From Homalodisca vitripennis (taxonomy: Eukaryota; Arthropoda; Insecta; Hemiptera; Cicadellidae), in NCBI RefSeq assembly GCF_021130785.1, contig NC_060207.1:103714001-103778000 (forward strand): a DNA stretch of 64,000 nucleotides, written 5' to 3'. The position numbers and the translations under genes are program-made. Under the pieces are notes generated by a model, which saw only the letters and a list, made by a program, of their open reading frames with translations, did no database searches and had not been told where the DNA came from. This document shows, one piece after another, positions 10,561 through 24,500 of this stretch. The first letter of the stretch is position 1. Every line of letters starts with the position of its first letter.

Positions 10561-13500
10561 GTACGTACAGTTTGCTCATGTTTTTATTTTAACACAATTT
10601 CAATTCTTTAATTTTAAAATTGTTCACTCACAAATAGAAAAAATGAAATTTCTGTTTGTATGTGACAAGCACAGTGGTATTGTTTGTGTCATGCCTATTG
10701 ACCGAGACAGTAATGAATGCCTCTAGGCTGTAGGGTATTTCTGTCGTCAACACGAGATCCATGAATGGCTTCTGCCAAAAGTATCTCTCGACCCAAAGCT
10801 GGTGTCGAGACAGTGTTGACGTTGTAGCGTGGGAGGATGGGTGTTGGTTGGATGGCTGGTACGACAGCACAGAACCAGAATGAGTGGGCACGGGGTTTGG
10901 TTAACCCCCCGACTCACTGCTTACCTCACACAGCACACTGGTATATTGGTACCTAAATTGACACTTTTGTTGTCCCTTGATTGTTGTGTCCACTGAATTC
11001 TGGCTGTCCGAATATTAATTAACTGCTTACAATAGAAACCACTTTTGGCAGACGAATATTCTGAAATTGGGCTATACAGTATCATGGTGTATATAGGTTT
11101 TGTAATAGAAGAAAAAGTCTTACAGGGCAAAAGTGTTACGTCACCCCATTTCCTCTGACAGGCGGAACCGATATTAACAATTAATTATATAGTCTGTTAA
11201 TATCGAAGAACCAAACTTTCAAAACAGAAAATTAAAATCATTCTATTGTGATACACATAAGTCTAACCTGATCAAACTATACCAATTAAAATTTATTATT
11301 TTCTCTTTTATTAGAATCAAAATAATGAGACAAACCAGAATAGTTAGTTTTAGTTTAGAACAGCTTCTACCGGATACACTGTGAAACAACTACATTAACA
11401 CCAGAATATAATAATATTAAAGATAATAATATGATAACTGACTTAAAACAATAATAATAAGTTACGGAGAATAATATAGAAACTCCGTTCAATATTGACA
11501 AAATACTAATTTTTACAATTTCACAAAATGTCTTATCACAACTTGAGAATGGTTTTGGTGCTTAAAGAATCCATTTGCATCGCCTTTTAGTTATCTACCC
11601 TGATGGGAAAGTGACATGTGTACAGCCATACATGTTAATGTCAGAGGGAGGGGTCGATTGAAGGAAGGGGTTAGTGAAAGGGACCGAGATGGGTCAGGGT
11701 CGTCACTACTGATGAGGGGAGGGGCGATGGGGCCCCAAACCAGGAGTCAGTCGTTTAAGAATATTCGTTAGGAATGTGGATTGACAGTGTCGTGTATTAT
11801 GAGACTTTTGAATTTAAGAACAAAATTTAAAATTATGGATTGAATCATCCAAGATCTAAATGTCTCCTCTGGCTCAGAATCATCCGGGTACGGCCCTGCT
11901 TGACGTGAGCTGTAGGACTTCCCTGAGTCGGCTTGACCAATAACGGAAGTATCTTGTTCCGAAACCCGGAGCAGCAGAGGATATGCATTTGGGGAGAACA
12001 TCGCATCATGAGGTTTATCAATCGTACGTAACGGATTACGAAACTGCATTTTTGCAGCATTCGTGTTTTATAATTGAAATACTCCTTTCTACTGATATTT
12101 CAATATGGTACTAATCAAAAATTATATAACATTATTATAATCGCGAGGTTTTCAGGTAATTTACAATCACTTCTACAGACAAAAGCAAACGTACAGTGTT
12201 ATTTTAGACAATATGTATGACATATACGTATTTTCTAAACTATTTCTCTGGGATGCGCTAAATACTTTTTCCGGAGGCAATATTCTCCTACTACCACTCG
12301 TATTTGAAATCATAACAAAGATTGGTGATACATATTTTTAAGAACATAAAATGTAAATATACGAGTTGGATAAAACATAGAAGACTAAATTTTGTTACAT
12401 GTTTGTTTAGCTTTACTTAAATTTCTGAAGTTAATGAGGTTAGATAAGGTTTTGATTGTGATATTTTTTTACTTCATATTTTCAGGTCTTCTGGTGTCTT
12501 CTCTGAAGAGAGGAAAACATTTGGACTATTCCATGTGAAAATATAAGCATGTAATGTGACTATTTTGGGAAAATTGTTACCAAGTTTTAGGAAAAACAAT
12601 TGGAGGTTAAGGATATGAATTTAAAAGATTTTATAATTTTTTAAATAAAGTTAGGCCGGTACCATCCCCGCGGGCTACAGGCATGTTTGGAGTTCCTTAT
12701 TAAACAGATTAAACAGAGCATCGTAAGTCTAATTCGTCAATCCGAAAAAGTAACTTTAAGTTATTACATGTGTCGGTAACTGATAGAAAAAAGTCACAAT
12801 AAACTCAGTTTACTCACAAATGTATTTATTATGCACATTCTATTGTTACCCATAAAACAAATGTAAACACTGTGGAATAACGGTAACTTTGCTGACCTTT
12901 GCTCTTTTGATCCCTTGAACCAGAAGGAGTCTATGTACCAGGTTTTAAGTCTCTAGAACGTTTATATCAAGAGGTATGGCTCGGACGGGTAGACATACAA
13001 ACAGATAACATTGTTTTAAGTACTTATCGGGTCCTTAGTAAATTTATAATTAAGTTTAAATTTGGTAACGGTAAGAAAGAGTTATGGCTCGGACGGGTAG
13101 ACAGACAAACAGATAACATTGTTTTAAGTACTTATCGGGTCCTTAGTAAATTTATAATTAAGTTTAAATTTGGTAACGGTAAGAAAGAGTTATGGCTCGG
13201 ACGGGTAGACAGACAAACAGATAACATTGTTTTAAGTACTTATCGGGTCCTTAGTAAATTTATAATTAAGTTTAAATTTGGTAACGGTAAGAAAGAGTTA
13301 TGGCTCGGACGGGTAGACAGACAAACAGATAACATTGTTTTAAGTACTTATCGGGTCCTTAGTAAATTTATAATTAAGTTTAAATTTGGTAACGGTAAGA
13401 AAGAGTTATGGCTCGGACGGGTAGACAGACAAACAGATAACATTGTTTTAAGTACTTATCGGGTCCTTAGTAAATTTATAATTAAGTTTAAATTTGGTAA

Positions 13501-16500
13501 CGGTAAGAAAGAGCTATGGCTCGGACGGGTAGACAGACAAACAGATAACATTGTTTTAAGTACTTATCGGGTCCTTAGTAGATTTATAATTAAGTTTAAA
13601 TTTGGTAACGGTAAGAAAGAGTTATGGCTCGGACGGGTAGACAGACAAACAGATAACATTGTTTTAAGTACTTATCGGGTCCTTAGTAGATTTATAATTA
13701 AGTTTAAATTTGGTAACGGTAAGAAAGAGTTATGGCTCGGACGGGTAGACTGACAAACAGATAACATTGTTTTAAGTCCTTATCGGGTCCTTAGTAGATT
13801 TATAATTAAGTTTAAATTTGGTAACGGTAAGAAAGAGTTATGGCTCGGACGGGTAGACAGACAAACAGATAACATTGTTTTAAGTACTTATCGGGTCCTT
13901 AGTAGATTTATAATTAAGTTTAAATTTGGTAACGGTAAGAAAGAGTTATGGCTCGGACGGGTAGACAGACAAACAGATAACATTGTTTTAAGTACTTATC
14001 GGGTCCTTAGTAGATTTATAATTAAGTTTAAATTTGGTAACGGTAAGAAAGAGTTAAGGCTCGGACGGGTAGACTGACACACAGATAACATTGTTTTAAG
14101 TACTTATCGGGTCCTTAGTAAATTTATAATTAAGTTTAAATTTGGTAACGGTAAGAAAGAGTTATGGCTCGGACGGGTAGACTGACAAACAGATAACATT
14201 GTTTTAAGTACTTATCGGGTCCTTAGTAGATTTATAATTAAGTTTAAATTTGGTAACGGTAAGAAAGAGTTATGGCTCGGACGGGTAGACAGACAAACAG
14301 ATAACATTGTTTTAAGTACTTATCGGGTCCTTAGTAGATTTATAATTAAGTTTAAATTTGGTAACGGTAAGAAAGAGTTATGGCTCGGACGGGTAGACAG
14401 ACAAACAGATAACATTGTTTTAAGTACTTATCGGGTCCTTAGTAGATTTATAATTAAGTTTAAATTTGGTAACGGTAAGAAAGAGTTAAGGCTCGGACGG
14501 GTAGACTGACACACAGATAACATTGTTTTAAGTACTTATCGGGTCCTTAGTAAATTTATAATTAAGTTTAAATTTGGTAACGGTAAGAAAGAGTTATGGC
14601 TCGGACGGGTAGACTGACAAACAGATAACATTGTTTTAAGTACTTATCGGGTCCTTAGTAGATTTATAATTAAGTTTAAATTTGGTAACGGTAAGAAAGA
14701 GTTATGGCTCGGACGGGTAGACAGACAAACAGATAACATTGTTTTACGTACTTATCGGGTCCTTAGTAGATTTATAATTAAGTTTAAATTTGGTAACGGT
14801 AAGAAAGAGTTATGGCTCGGACGGGTAGACAGACAAACAGATAACATTGTTTTACGTACTTATCGGGTCCTTAGTAGATTTATAATTAAGTTTAAATTTG
14901 GTAACGGTAAGAAAGAGTTATGGCTCGGACGGGTAGACAGACAAACAGATAACATTGTTTTACGTACTTATCGGGTCCTTAGTAGATTTATAATTAAGTT
15001 TAAATTTGGTAACGGTAAGAAAGAGTTATGGCTCGGACGGGTAGACAGACAAACAGATAACATTGTTTTACGTACTTATCGGGTCCTTAGTAAATTTATA
15101 ATTAAGTTTAAATTTGGTAACGGTAAGAAAGAGTTATGGCTCGGACGGGTAGACAGACAAACAGATAACATTGTTTTACGTACTTATCGGGTCCTTAGTA
15201 AATTTATAATTAAGTTTAAATTTGGTAACGGTAAGAAAGAGTTACAAAAACTTCTTTTTTAGATTTTGAGCACAGTGAATAAATAATATTATACTATTGG
15301 AGATTTCTTTCATCGGTTCAACTGTGTTGATGCGAAGTTAGAGTATCAACCGTTTAAAGTAATAATTTGATTTGGTTGGACCGGGTTCAGCGAAACTTTA
15401 CCTGACATTTTCATATGTTTCAGTTTCTAACCCCTTGTCTCCCACCATGGCCTTAACATCTACCAATGGCCAGAATAATCGACGAAAATATTCTCCTTGT
15501 CTCTCGAACCGGATGATGGATCCGGGACACCTCGCCTGCCACTTTGACCACAATTAACTTCAAGAGTAAGCGTTTGCTGAGCATGAGCTGAACTTTCTAA
15601 TTCAGTAAAAACATTAGCAGAGGTGAAGCGCGTCACGTCGTCGAACGACACAACATCAACTACTGTCAAAAAAACTAAATAAGACAATGTGACATCCTTG
15701 AGCCCAGCCATTGTGGTTGTAATTAAGTTTAGACAATCAACTAAGAAATCGTTTGTCAGGAGCTGAGCATTAATATCACATAGTTGGTAACCACTAACGT
15801 GATACTAATAAATCGAACGAAGACTGACTGAATCAAATCGGCTTTTTTAGCAAATTAAATGTACTAAAAACTAAAATAGCATCTACTAGAATTAAAAAAA
15901 CTAGATTGAAAGACGTATTATGACTTCAACAGATGTGTTTGTAATCCACTGTCTAGTAACGCTGTCAGGAGGCATGCACGTGATGGGTTTTAATGCCTAG
16001 AATCTATTTCACAGATATTAAGGAAAGACAAGACCACGTCCACCACTTCGAGGAATGAATAAAACCTGAAGGAACAGAATGACAAAACTTTTCATCACTA
16101 TAGTAAAAATTAACAAGGAATAGTATAACTTAATAACCCAATTACAGTACTAAAATACACGAAATAAAATATTTACAAAAAAATGTAATTATTGAATGAT
16201 AAACGCATTTATCGAATTAGAATTTTTTCAAACCGACTTGACAAGTTTTTACGTGTCGTCAAAATAACATCAAAAGATGTGACTTGGTCTCGCATTCAGT
16301 TTATTTTTAGTAAGGCCTCGTTGTTTTATTATTAATCAATTATTATAGCTGTTGGCCATTTCGAGGGCTGGTGATATGTAGACTAGGACTATCTTGAAGA
16401 GGGAAACATGTACATTTCAACAACTAGTCACGTTTATCAAAACCTTTCCATTTTTCTAAACATTTTTACTACTTCTTTCTATGGTCATGTTCAAAATATT

Positions 16501-19500
16501 ATATCTGTCTTTTTTGAGTAAATTTCTCTGCTGTATCGTTATTATGTTGACTGGAACATTTTCGTATTTGCAGCCAGTATTGTCTTCTGAAAGATATTTG
16601 TCTTCAAGAGATCGTCTAATCAATCTTTTTTGTTTTGGTTTTCAAGTAAAAATGTGCTATCAAAAGATACGTTTTCATTACAGTCTTATTGTTATTTTAC
16701 TTTATTTATCATCGCAACGTAAACATGAGAATTGTTTTACTGGAAAGAAAATGATCATACTTCTTTTTCCAATCCAAATTTTATTTCTCAGTTTCAATAA
16801 AATTAATTTTTGTATTCTGATTCTTGGCTAAATCCAATTTGTGTTTTCCCTTATTCAGTTTGATGTCTGTCTGTATTTGTTCAAATGTAGCCGTTGAAAT
16901 ATCAATAATCGGCGGGTGAAAGACCACTCACGATACGTTAATAGCTCCCCACATTGCCTATTGTTCTTGTTCTTAATACATTTTTACAAAATGTTCACTG
17001 CTCTTTCACCTTGCAGGTTGACCTTGAATAATGAGGGCTCCATATCCTAATGAGAAATTCCTTCTTAAATAAAACTGTTGTTTTGTTAAAATCACGACTT
17101 ATAAAGCGAGTAAGTTTGTGATCTTGGGACCATGATCAGCAAAGTCGCAAAACATTTTCTAGGAGTTTTGCCACGAGGAAAATTGTATTAAAATTTCTAA
17201 AAGTTTTACCTATTATGTATATTTATACTACCTTCAGAGTAAAAGATTCTACATTTTCTAAATTTCTACAAATCCTGACGAGATTTTTCAAACGTTATAT
17301 AAACATTTGAATTTATGTAAAGGTATGTCAAAGAGTAGGCCTATTGCTGAGAATCCACAACTCGATGATATTAATAACATTGTTGACTTATAAAGTTTTA
17401 ACCTGTATAAATTAGTTAATATTCGAAATAATTATTTCATACAATAAATAAATATTCTATTAGTAATTCCATCTAGTGCTTTTCAAAGGTTATTCGTATT
17501 TTACAAATCACATTTTATTAAAAGTATAATATAATACTACACACTATTGATCTGGAGCTGAAGATTTAGTATTAATGATATTGCACTTTAACTGACATAG
17601 AGGGCTTACCCTGTAATAAAATCGGGAGTGTATCATGATATTGATCATGATCGTTATTAGATCTATATTTATTTCATATTTTTACACAATGATCTAGTAT
17701 CTTTACCTCAATGGAAATTTTATATTGACCCATGCTCTAATACTATCGTACAAAGGTAATTTTTCGCCATAAAAATCGTTAATATGTAAGTGGGATTTTT
17801 GTCTTTATTTCGTAAAAATCTTTTAAAATTTCTTTAAAATAGAAAAGTATTTTGTTAACACAACGGCCTGGTTGAATAGTTGTAGTATTGATATCTCGTT
17901 GACAATATTTTGGTGCTCGTAAGGACCAGAAACCTGAAGCTTGCATAAAGTATAAAACTTTACTTTACTTCACTGTTTGTTTTATTTCACCCCTTAGTGT
18001 CCTCAAAATGCCGTTCTTTGGAATTTAATACCTATAGTTAATGCTACAATGTGAATTTTAAGATTTTTCTGCAGAGACATGTTGTAGATGAAGCTGTTGT
18101 CAGGAATACTCCAAATGGTATGGTGTCTTCTGCCGACCCTTTTAAAACACATAGGTTATATTGTTTGTACATTCTCTATTTTGTATACCTTTTTACTTGA
18201 CTGTGGCACCAAGACCTTTGCTTACAAAAAATTGTTTCCAGCAGCCCAGACTCTATTGTAGTTTTAAGTAAATGAGGATATTGTATTTACGAGGTAGAGT
18301 AAAAAAGTTCCCGATATCGATTTAATTATACACCCACCATGCTCACCGGTGGGTAATTTAATTTGCAGCAATTGGTACTTTTCCTGGGGAGAGAATATTA
18401 TTTGCAGTGATGGTATCGCTTAGTTACCATTGTTTGAAAACAATTATACTTCTCAAAATGTAACGATCTGTTTATAGGAGTAATAAAGCCCGATGGTAGG
18501 CCTATAAAGAGGTTGTTCAAACGATGCCAAAACATACATGGTTCAAAACGGTTGAAATGAAAAGATGGGAAATAATCAGCATTCTAAGTTTAAGATGTGG
18601 TCACGCCAATATAAATAAAAACCTTATACTATTGGTCAGTACTTCACTCCATTATGTCTGAGATGTACTTTAGGTCATAGTGAGACTTTGGAACATATCT
18701 TTTTTACGTGCCGTGTATATAACCATGCTAGAAGTCAAGGTTTAAAATAATTTAAGAATAACTATGGGATGAATTTTCAAAACTTAGCTAAAATTCTCGT
18801 CAATTAATCTATAGACTTTTAAAGAATTACTTGAATTCTTGAGCTCAATTAGTAAATTTATTTAAAATAAAATAACGCTCTGCAGACTTGTAACATAAAT
18901 GTAAACTGGATAAGGGGGTTCATCCAAGGAAGTCTGGTGGACCCTTAGCGAGAAGTTATCCTAGATCCTTAAGAGACGCCTACGTCAAGAATCAAATAGT
19001 ACGTTGAGGCGGCATGGGATTTCCCGAAGCCTATTAGCCCAGAGCTAACAATTAGAGAAGAAAAAACGTTGTTTACTTGTGGAAAGGGTTTCCGTGTGTC
19101 TGTAAGTTAATACCATCCCAAGTAAATTAATACATTTATCACATGATCTACATCATCCTTCATGATCTTTTGAACATGCATCGAATTTGTGAATGGTTCC
19201 AAAAAATGCTGACTGATGATCACAAATAGAATCGAATGATAATTGCTTATGAGTTAAGTTATATGGCCGATCCAGATCGAAATTTTACGAAAAACTTTGA
19301 CAAAACATGGTGTTTAAACGATCTCCAAACAAAACGTTAGTCCTCTGAAGGGAAAATGAAGGAAAGAAAGATTCGCTTGGACAAAAGCAAGAGTAAAGTT
19401 ATGTTTTGTGTGTTTTTTTTCTATTACAAAGGTTTAATTCACTACGAGTTCATTTCAGAGGGATGAGCAGTGACCAATGACCATTGGAAATTCAAAGACA

Positions 19501-21372
19501 TGGAAATTCTTAGGCGCTTAAGTGATGCCATCAGGAGGAAAAGCCCTGAAAAACGTGTGGGAACAATTGGTTTTTGCTTCATAATAACAACTCTGCACAT
19601 CGGTCTTTGTTAGTGCGTAACTATCTAGCCCAGTCAGTGTTACCACGCTAGAACATCCAACTTACTCGCCTGACCTGACAACGGCTGTTTTCCTCCTGTT
19701 CCCTTGGTTGGAAACATTGATAAAGTGAAAACGATTTACAAATTTTGAGGCTATCAAGGAAATGGTAACGTAAACAGTTAAAGCACTTTTACATAATGAT
19801 TGCTAAATGTGTTTTGTTTTGCACATTTGGGCAAGTGTGTTGTTGCAGGAGGATAGAATCCTTAAAACAGTGTTGTAAGTTTTTAACTTTGTTCATTAAA
19901 TATATATAAACTAATTTCGAAAACCTTTTTTACTCTACCTCGTATATAAGCTGTGCATATACTAAAATATGTTCAACACATTAATGTGTTTTATTAATTA
20001 CAATGAGTGTTTAAATTTACTTGTATTTTGCCCCACGCATAGAAATTAAGAACTGCAATATTTATAGTTTACGCACAGCCAAAATGTGTGCCAAAATATG
20101 CTAATTTCTTATTTTTTTTATATTTAATTTTTAGAAACAAGCTTAGTTTTATCAAAATTATGTTCTATTATTATGTATTATATCTTCTATCAAAAGCACA
20201 TTTTTGTTATTACTTTCAAAAATTAAAAATCTTTAGTTTATTATTTTGCAATAAAATAAAATTTTATTTTAACGTGAATTAAATAACGAAAAAAAACCTT
20301 TTGCTGGTTGAAAGCGTTTCCTTTCCTAAATAAGGTAATACACTTATTACGGTAATTCTAAGCAATATATGGGTCAACCTCGATTTTTCTCATATTACAA
20401 TATAATGTTCCAATAGTCAATTAGAAAAGGAAATGACTAGAATTTCTTGCTGGAAAGCAGTTATAGGGATAGCCAGGCGGTCATGTGTTTAAAATTGTTT
20501 TACATACATTACCTACATTATATTGTAATATGTAATAACAATTTATCAGTAATTTTTAATAAAAAAAAGGATCACACACAATGCCTGCCCGCTGCGCAGC
20601 GCTTCGCGCTGCTTGCTCTTTTAGAAAAAAAATTAACTCGAGTAGTTCCAAATTTGAAGCCCAGATCACATCAGTGCCCCTGATCACTAATAGGTCATTC
20701 TAAGCAATGTATGACCGTCTGGCGGTTGCCTGCTCCCTATAACTGCTTTCCAGCAAGAAATTCTAGTCATTTCCTTTTCTAATTGACTATTGGAACATTA
20801 TATTGTAATATGAGAAAAATCGAGGTTGACCCATATATTGCTTAGAATTACCTTTATTACAAGTTAAAGTTTAATGCAACTAATACACTTATTGAAAAAT
20901 GTTCTATGAATTCCTAATGAGACTATTTCTGTAGCTCTACAAGTTATCACCACTAAGAGCAAAAGCTGTATTCGGTGCGTAATCGTGTTTTACGATTAAT
21001 GCATGGGGTGTTATCACAGTTGTTTGAAATTGTTCCCAACACCAGTACTTCGTCTTGTTGCCCTGATTAAGAAAATATATTTGTAAATGCATATTATATA
21101 TGACTAACCTACTTTTGTGAAAATGCGTCATACTTTCGTTCTAATGAGTGAGATTAATAATCTAATTTTGGGTTATGCCTTAATATTCCACTAATTGGTC
21201 ATAATTTTAAAAACGCATAATTATGTGACAGATATGGTCAAATGCAAAATAATTGAATTGTAAAACGTAGAGTGGCTCTGTGGTGTAATGGTAGCACATT
21301 CACCCGGCAAGTAAGAGATCCGGGTTCGAGCCCTGGCAGAGCAAGTACTTTTTGTGATCCAATGTGTATTGA

Positions 21373-21417
<45 letters not shown>

Positions 21418-21428
21418 CAGGGTGTATA

Positions 21429-21502
<74 letters not shown>

Positions 21503-24500
21503 AACCTTTCAACTCTTCGTTTCGTTCACCTAATAAAACCTGTCAGTGTCATTTCTAAATATTGTGAACTGTACTTTCGATGTTTAATGATCAGCTGTTT
21601 GTGTTATTGGTCAAACATTCCTATTATTGATGCGAGTATATTCCTATTGGGTAGCTTACTTAGGGTAATAAATATGTCCCTTTCTTATTCCAGTATACAA
21701 CTGGTCAAAAGTAAAAGTAGTTAAAGTCAATTATTGAAATACATAACATGAAACTAGCTATCCTATTTCCACCGGAAATGTTACAATAACAATATTACCT
21801 GCGTTAAACCTGTTACGTTTTTATTACATCATACAGTTATAATTATACGAGTAGGGTGAATAATGCCTACACCATTTCACCATTCTACAAACGATAAACT
21901 GACAGTATTAAGGTTAAGTAAATAACAGTATTGCAGATTCACTTCATACACTCATGGAACAGAACTTCAGTCAAAATTATAAATGAAGTCAAATTTATTT
22001 TTGACGGTTAAATTTTTAACCACAAAATTAAAACATTCATGTTTGATTATAGCGCTAGTATTCAAAACAAAATTTAAAAATGTGATAACTAGAATTTTGT
22101 ATACAATTGGTACCAGCATAGGAAACATATAACATGCAGGAAATAGAATGTAGTGGGAAAATCGAGGTATGAAATGACTAACCAAATAAGCCAATTATGT
22201 GACGCTGAGACCCTACATGGGCTCAACAACGGTCAATCGGCTTCAATTATGAGCTAAGTCCAAGTGTTGAATTTTGCAAGAAAACGTGCTCCCTCCAAAC
22301 AACAAAAAATCTACGGAACTTTTATTAAATTTTATCACGAAACCTGTTAAGTCTTTTAACGAACTAAACTCAATTGGATTCAGATAGGCTACTTAATTTC
22401 TGTAAAACCCCCTTTCCTGGAATAATATTAAAACATTATATAGATAATGCTCAAAAATGCTGAAGAGCAAAAATATTCTTTTAAAACATTAAATTATTTA
22501 GTGGTACAAAATTTAAATGAAGGAATTATACGAGTATTGTTATATGAGTATTCGTGGTGGAGCGGCAACTGCTAACAAGAGCTTGAAGGTTCTACTACAA
22601 TGTGCATCAACTTTACATTCAAGTTAGTTGAAAGCACATAACACTCACAGAGAAACCTACAATCACATTTTGGGTATAATTATGGATATCTCAAATAAAT
22701 TGAAGTAAATTATTCAAGTAAGATAATTTGTTTACAGATTACCATGTCCGTCATCAAAATATTACATTAATATTACAATTATAATAAGGTTACAAATAAT
22801 AATTCTATTAACACATAAACACTATCACTGTAGGAAAGCTACTCTTCTGTACCACATGTACTACAAATATTTACAGTAAACCCATCTTAGATATGAATAT
22901 AATACGGGAGAGCGAAAGAGAGTTCTTCCTCACCCAATAATATTTTCCTCAGTGCCTTGACCAAGAGTCGATGCTAGTACTACAGACTGGGATATGCACA
23001 ATACAGTTCTTCCGCAAGCAAAATTATGAAAGGCAAGAATGGTTTCCTCAGTGCCTCTAGCAAAAACCCGTCCTAGAAGTATTACAGACAGGGCTATGCA
23101 CAATACAGACTTCCGCAAGCAAAATTATGATAGGCAATAACTTTTTCCTCAGTGCCTTGGCCAAGAGTCCCTCCTGGAAGCACTACAGACTGGGATATGC
23201 ACAATACAGTACTTCCGCAAGCAAAATTATGATAGGCAATAATGGTTTCCTCAGTGCCTGAATCAAGAGCCGGTCCTAGAAGTACTGCAGACAGGACTAT
23301 GCACAATAGAGTTCTTCAGCAAGCAAAATTATGATAGGTAATAATGATTTCCTCAGTGCCTTGACCAAGAGTCCCTCCTAGAAGTACATACGACAGACTG
23401 GGCTATGCACAATATAGTTCTTTCGCAAGCAAATGATGATAGTCAATAATGTTTTCCTCAGTGCCTTGACCAAGAGTCCGTCCTGGAAGTACTGCAGACA
23501 GGGCTATGCAGAAGAGAGTTCTTCAGCAAGTAAAATTATGATAGGCAATAATGGTTTCCTCAGTGCCTCTAGCAAAAGCCCGTCCAAGAAGTACTACAGA
23601 CTGGGTTTTGCACAAGAGAGTTCTTCTTCGGGCTATATTATGATTGGTCAATACTAGTAATTTCAAGTCTAATTTACATTTCTTACAGTAGTAGTTTTAA
23701 AACTTCATTAGAACAAAACATTCCTATTGAAGAACAACATAATATATGTTCATAGCTTAAGTTCATCTCAAACTTATCTTCACCAAATCAAGTCGTAAGG
23801 CCTAGGGTATTTGAATTTGTTCAGCGACGGGTACGAGACGGGAAATAGGCCCACGCGACTGGTACGTAATCTATATATATAAAAATGAATGTTTGTGTGT
23901 TTGTCCTTTATAGACTCGGAAACTATTTGACCGATCATTATGAAAATTTGTATGTATATGTATTTTTCCACGTAGAAGGTTTATATGCTATGCTCATTGA
24001 TGTAACTCACCACCAGGAGGCGCTGCAAAATAGGTATATAAGTTATCAAAGTGCCTGCACATTGTAAACTACAATTACGAGATAGTTGTGTATAATAACC
24101 ACACACTATGTGAAGGCGCTAAGTTTTAATGGATATTTGTCTTTCAAATGAATTTCTGTTTGGCCTTATAGCTTGAATGTTAGACCACTTTATTATTAAG
24201 TACATGTACATGTACAATGGCTATAAACATACACTTTTGGCAGATTTTCTTGATAGTGTCAACAAGGTAAACTCTACATCGGCGTTGACAATATTCACTT
24301 GAACCAGAAGTGCTCATACACGAGCAAAGCTTACAAAAAGCGTGCGAAGCCGCGGGGAACAGCTAGTCTATATATATAAAAATGAATGTTTGTATGTTTG
24401 TCCTTTATGGAATCGTGAACTATTGGACCGATCATGATGAAAATTTGTACGTATATGTATTTTTCCACGGAGAAGGTTTATAAGCTATGCCCATCCCTTT

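Larger units (their letters stand above)
18290..19942 (+). mobile_element. mariner element carrying a LINE fragment
   Basis: The left end CGAGGTAGAGTAAAAAAG and the right end CTTTTTTACTCTACCTCG are exact inverted repeats flanked by TA. The right half encodes a decayed mariner transposase. At 1.65 kb it is longer than the usual 1.3 kb, and a LINE-like zinc-knuckle segment at 18570-18740 sits where the transposase N-terminus should be, so it was enlarged or recombined. Confidence 0.75.

Noticed and set aside
10460..10726. 88-codon protein
   Set aside because: Only the first 101 bases are SCAI exon 1; the rest reads through the GTACGT donor into the intron.
10628..10891. 87-codon minus-strand protein
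   Set aside because: No recognised family or splice context; it lies just inside intron 1 and overlaps the read-through frame.
12973..15240. CRISPR-like array
   Set aside because: The units are continuous 108-bp repeats without distinct spacers, in a eukaryotic intron.
16481..16831. 116-codon membrane-like protein
   Set aside because: Hydrophobicity follows from T-rich codons; no start context or family resemblance.
20590..20612. GC palindrome as a terminator hairpin
   Set aside because: It lies in the loop of the fold-back element and no transcript end is indicated.
21274..21344. Functional tRNA-Ala gene
   Set aside because: Mismatches in the acceptor and anticodon stems, C33, and flanks shared with another copy make a working tRNA doubtful; kept as tRNA-like.
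21272..21724. 150-codon frame
   Set aside because: It translates the tRNA-like unit and the TA microsatellite (Ile-Tyr repeats).
22920..23655. Cys-containing repeat protein on the minus strand
   Set aside because: The frames come from the 102-bp repeat and are interrupted as unit lengths vary.
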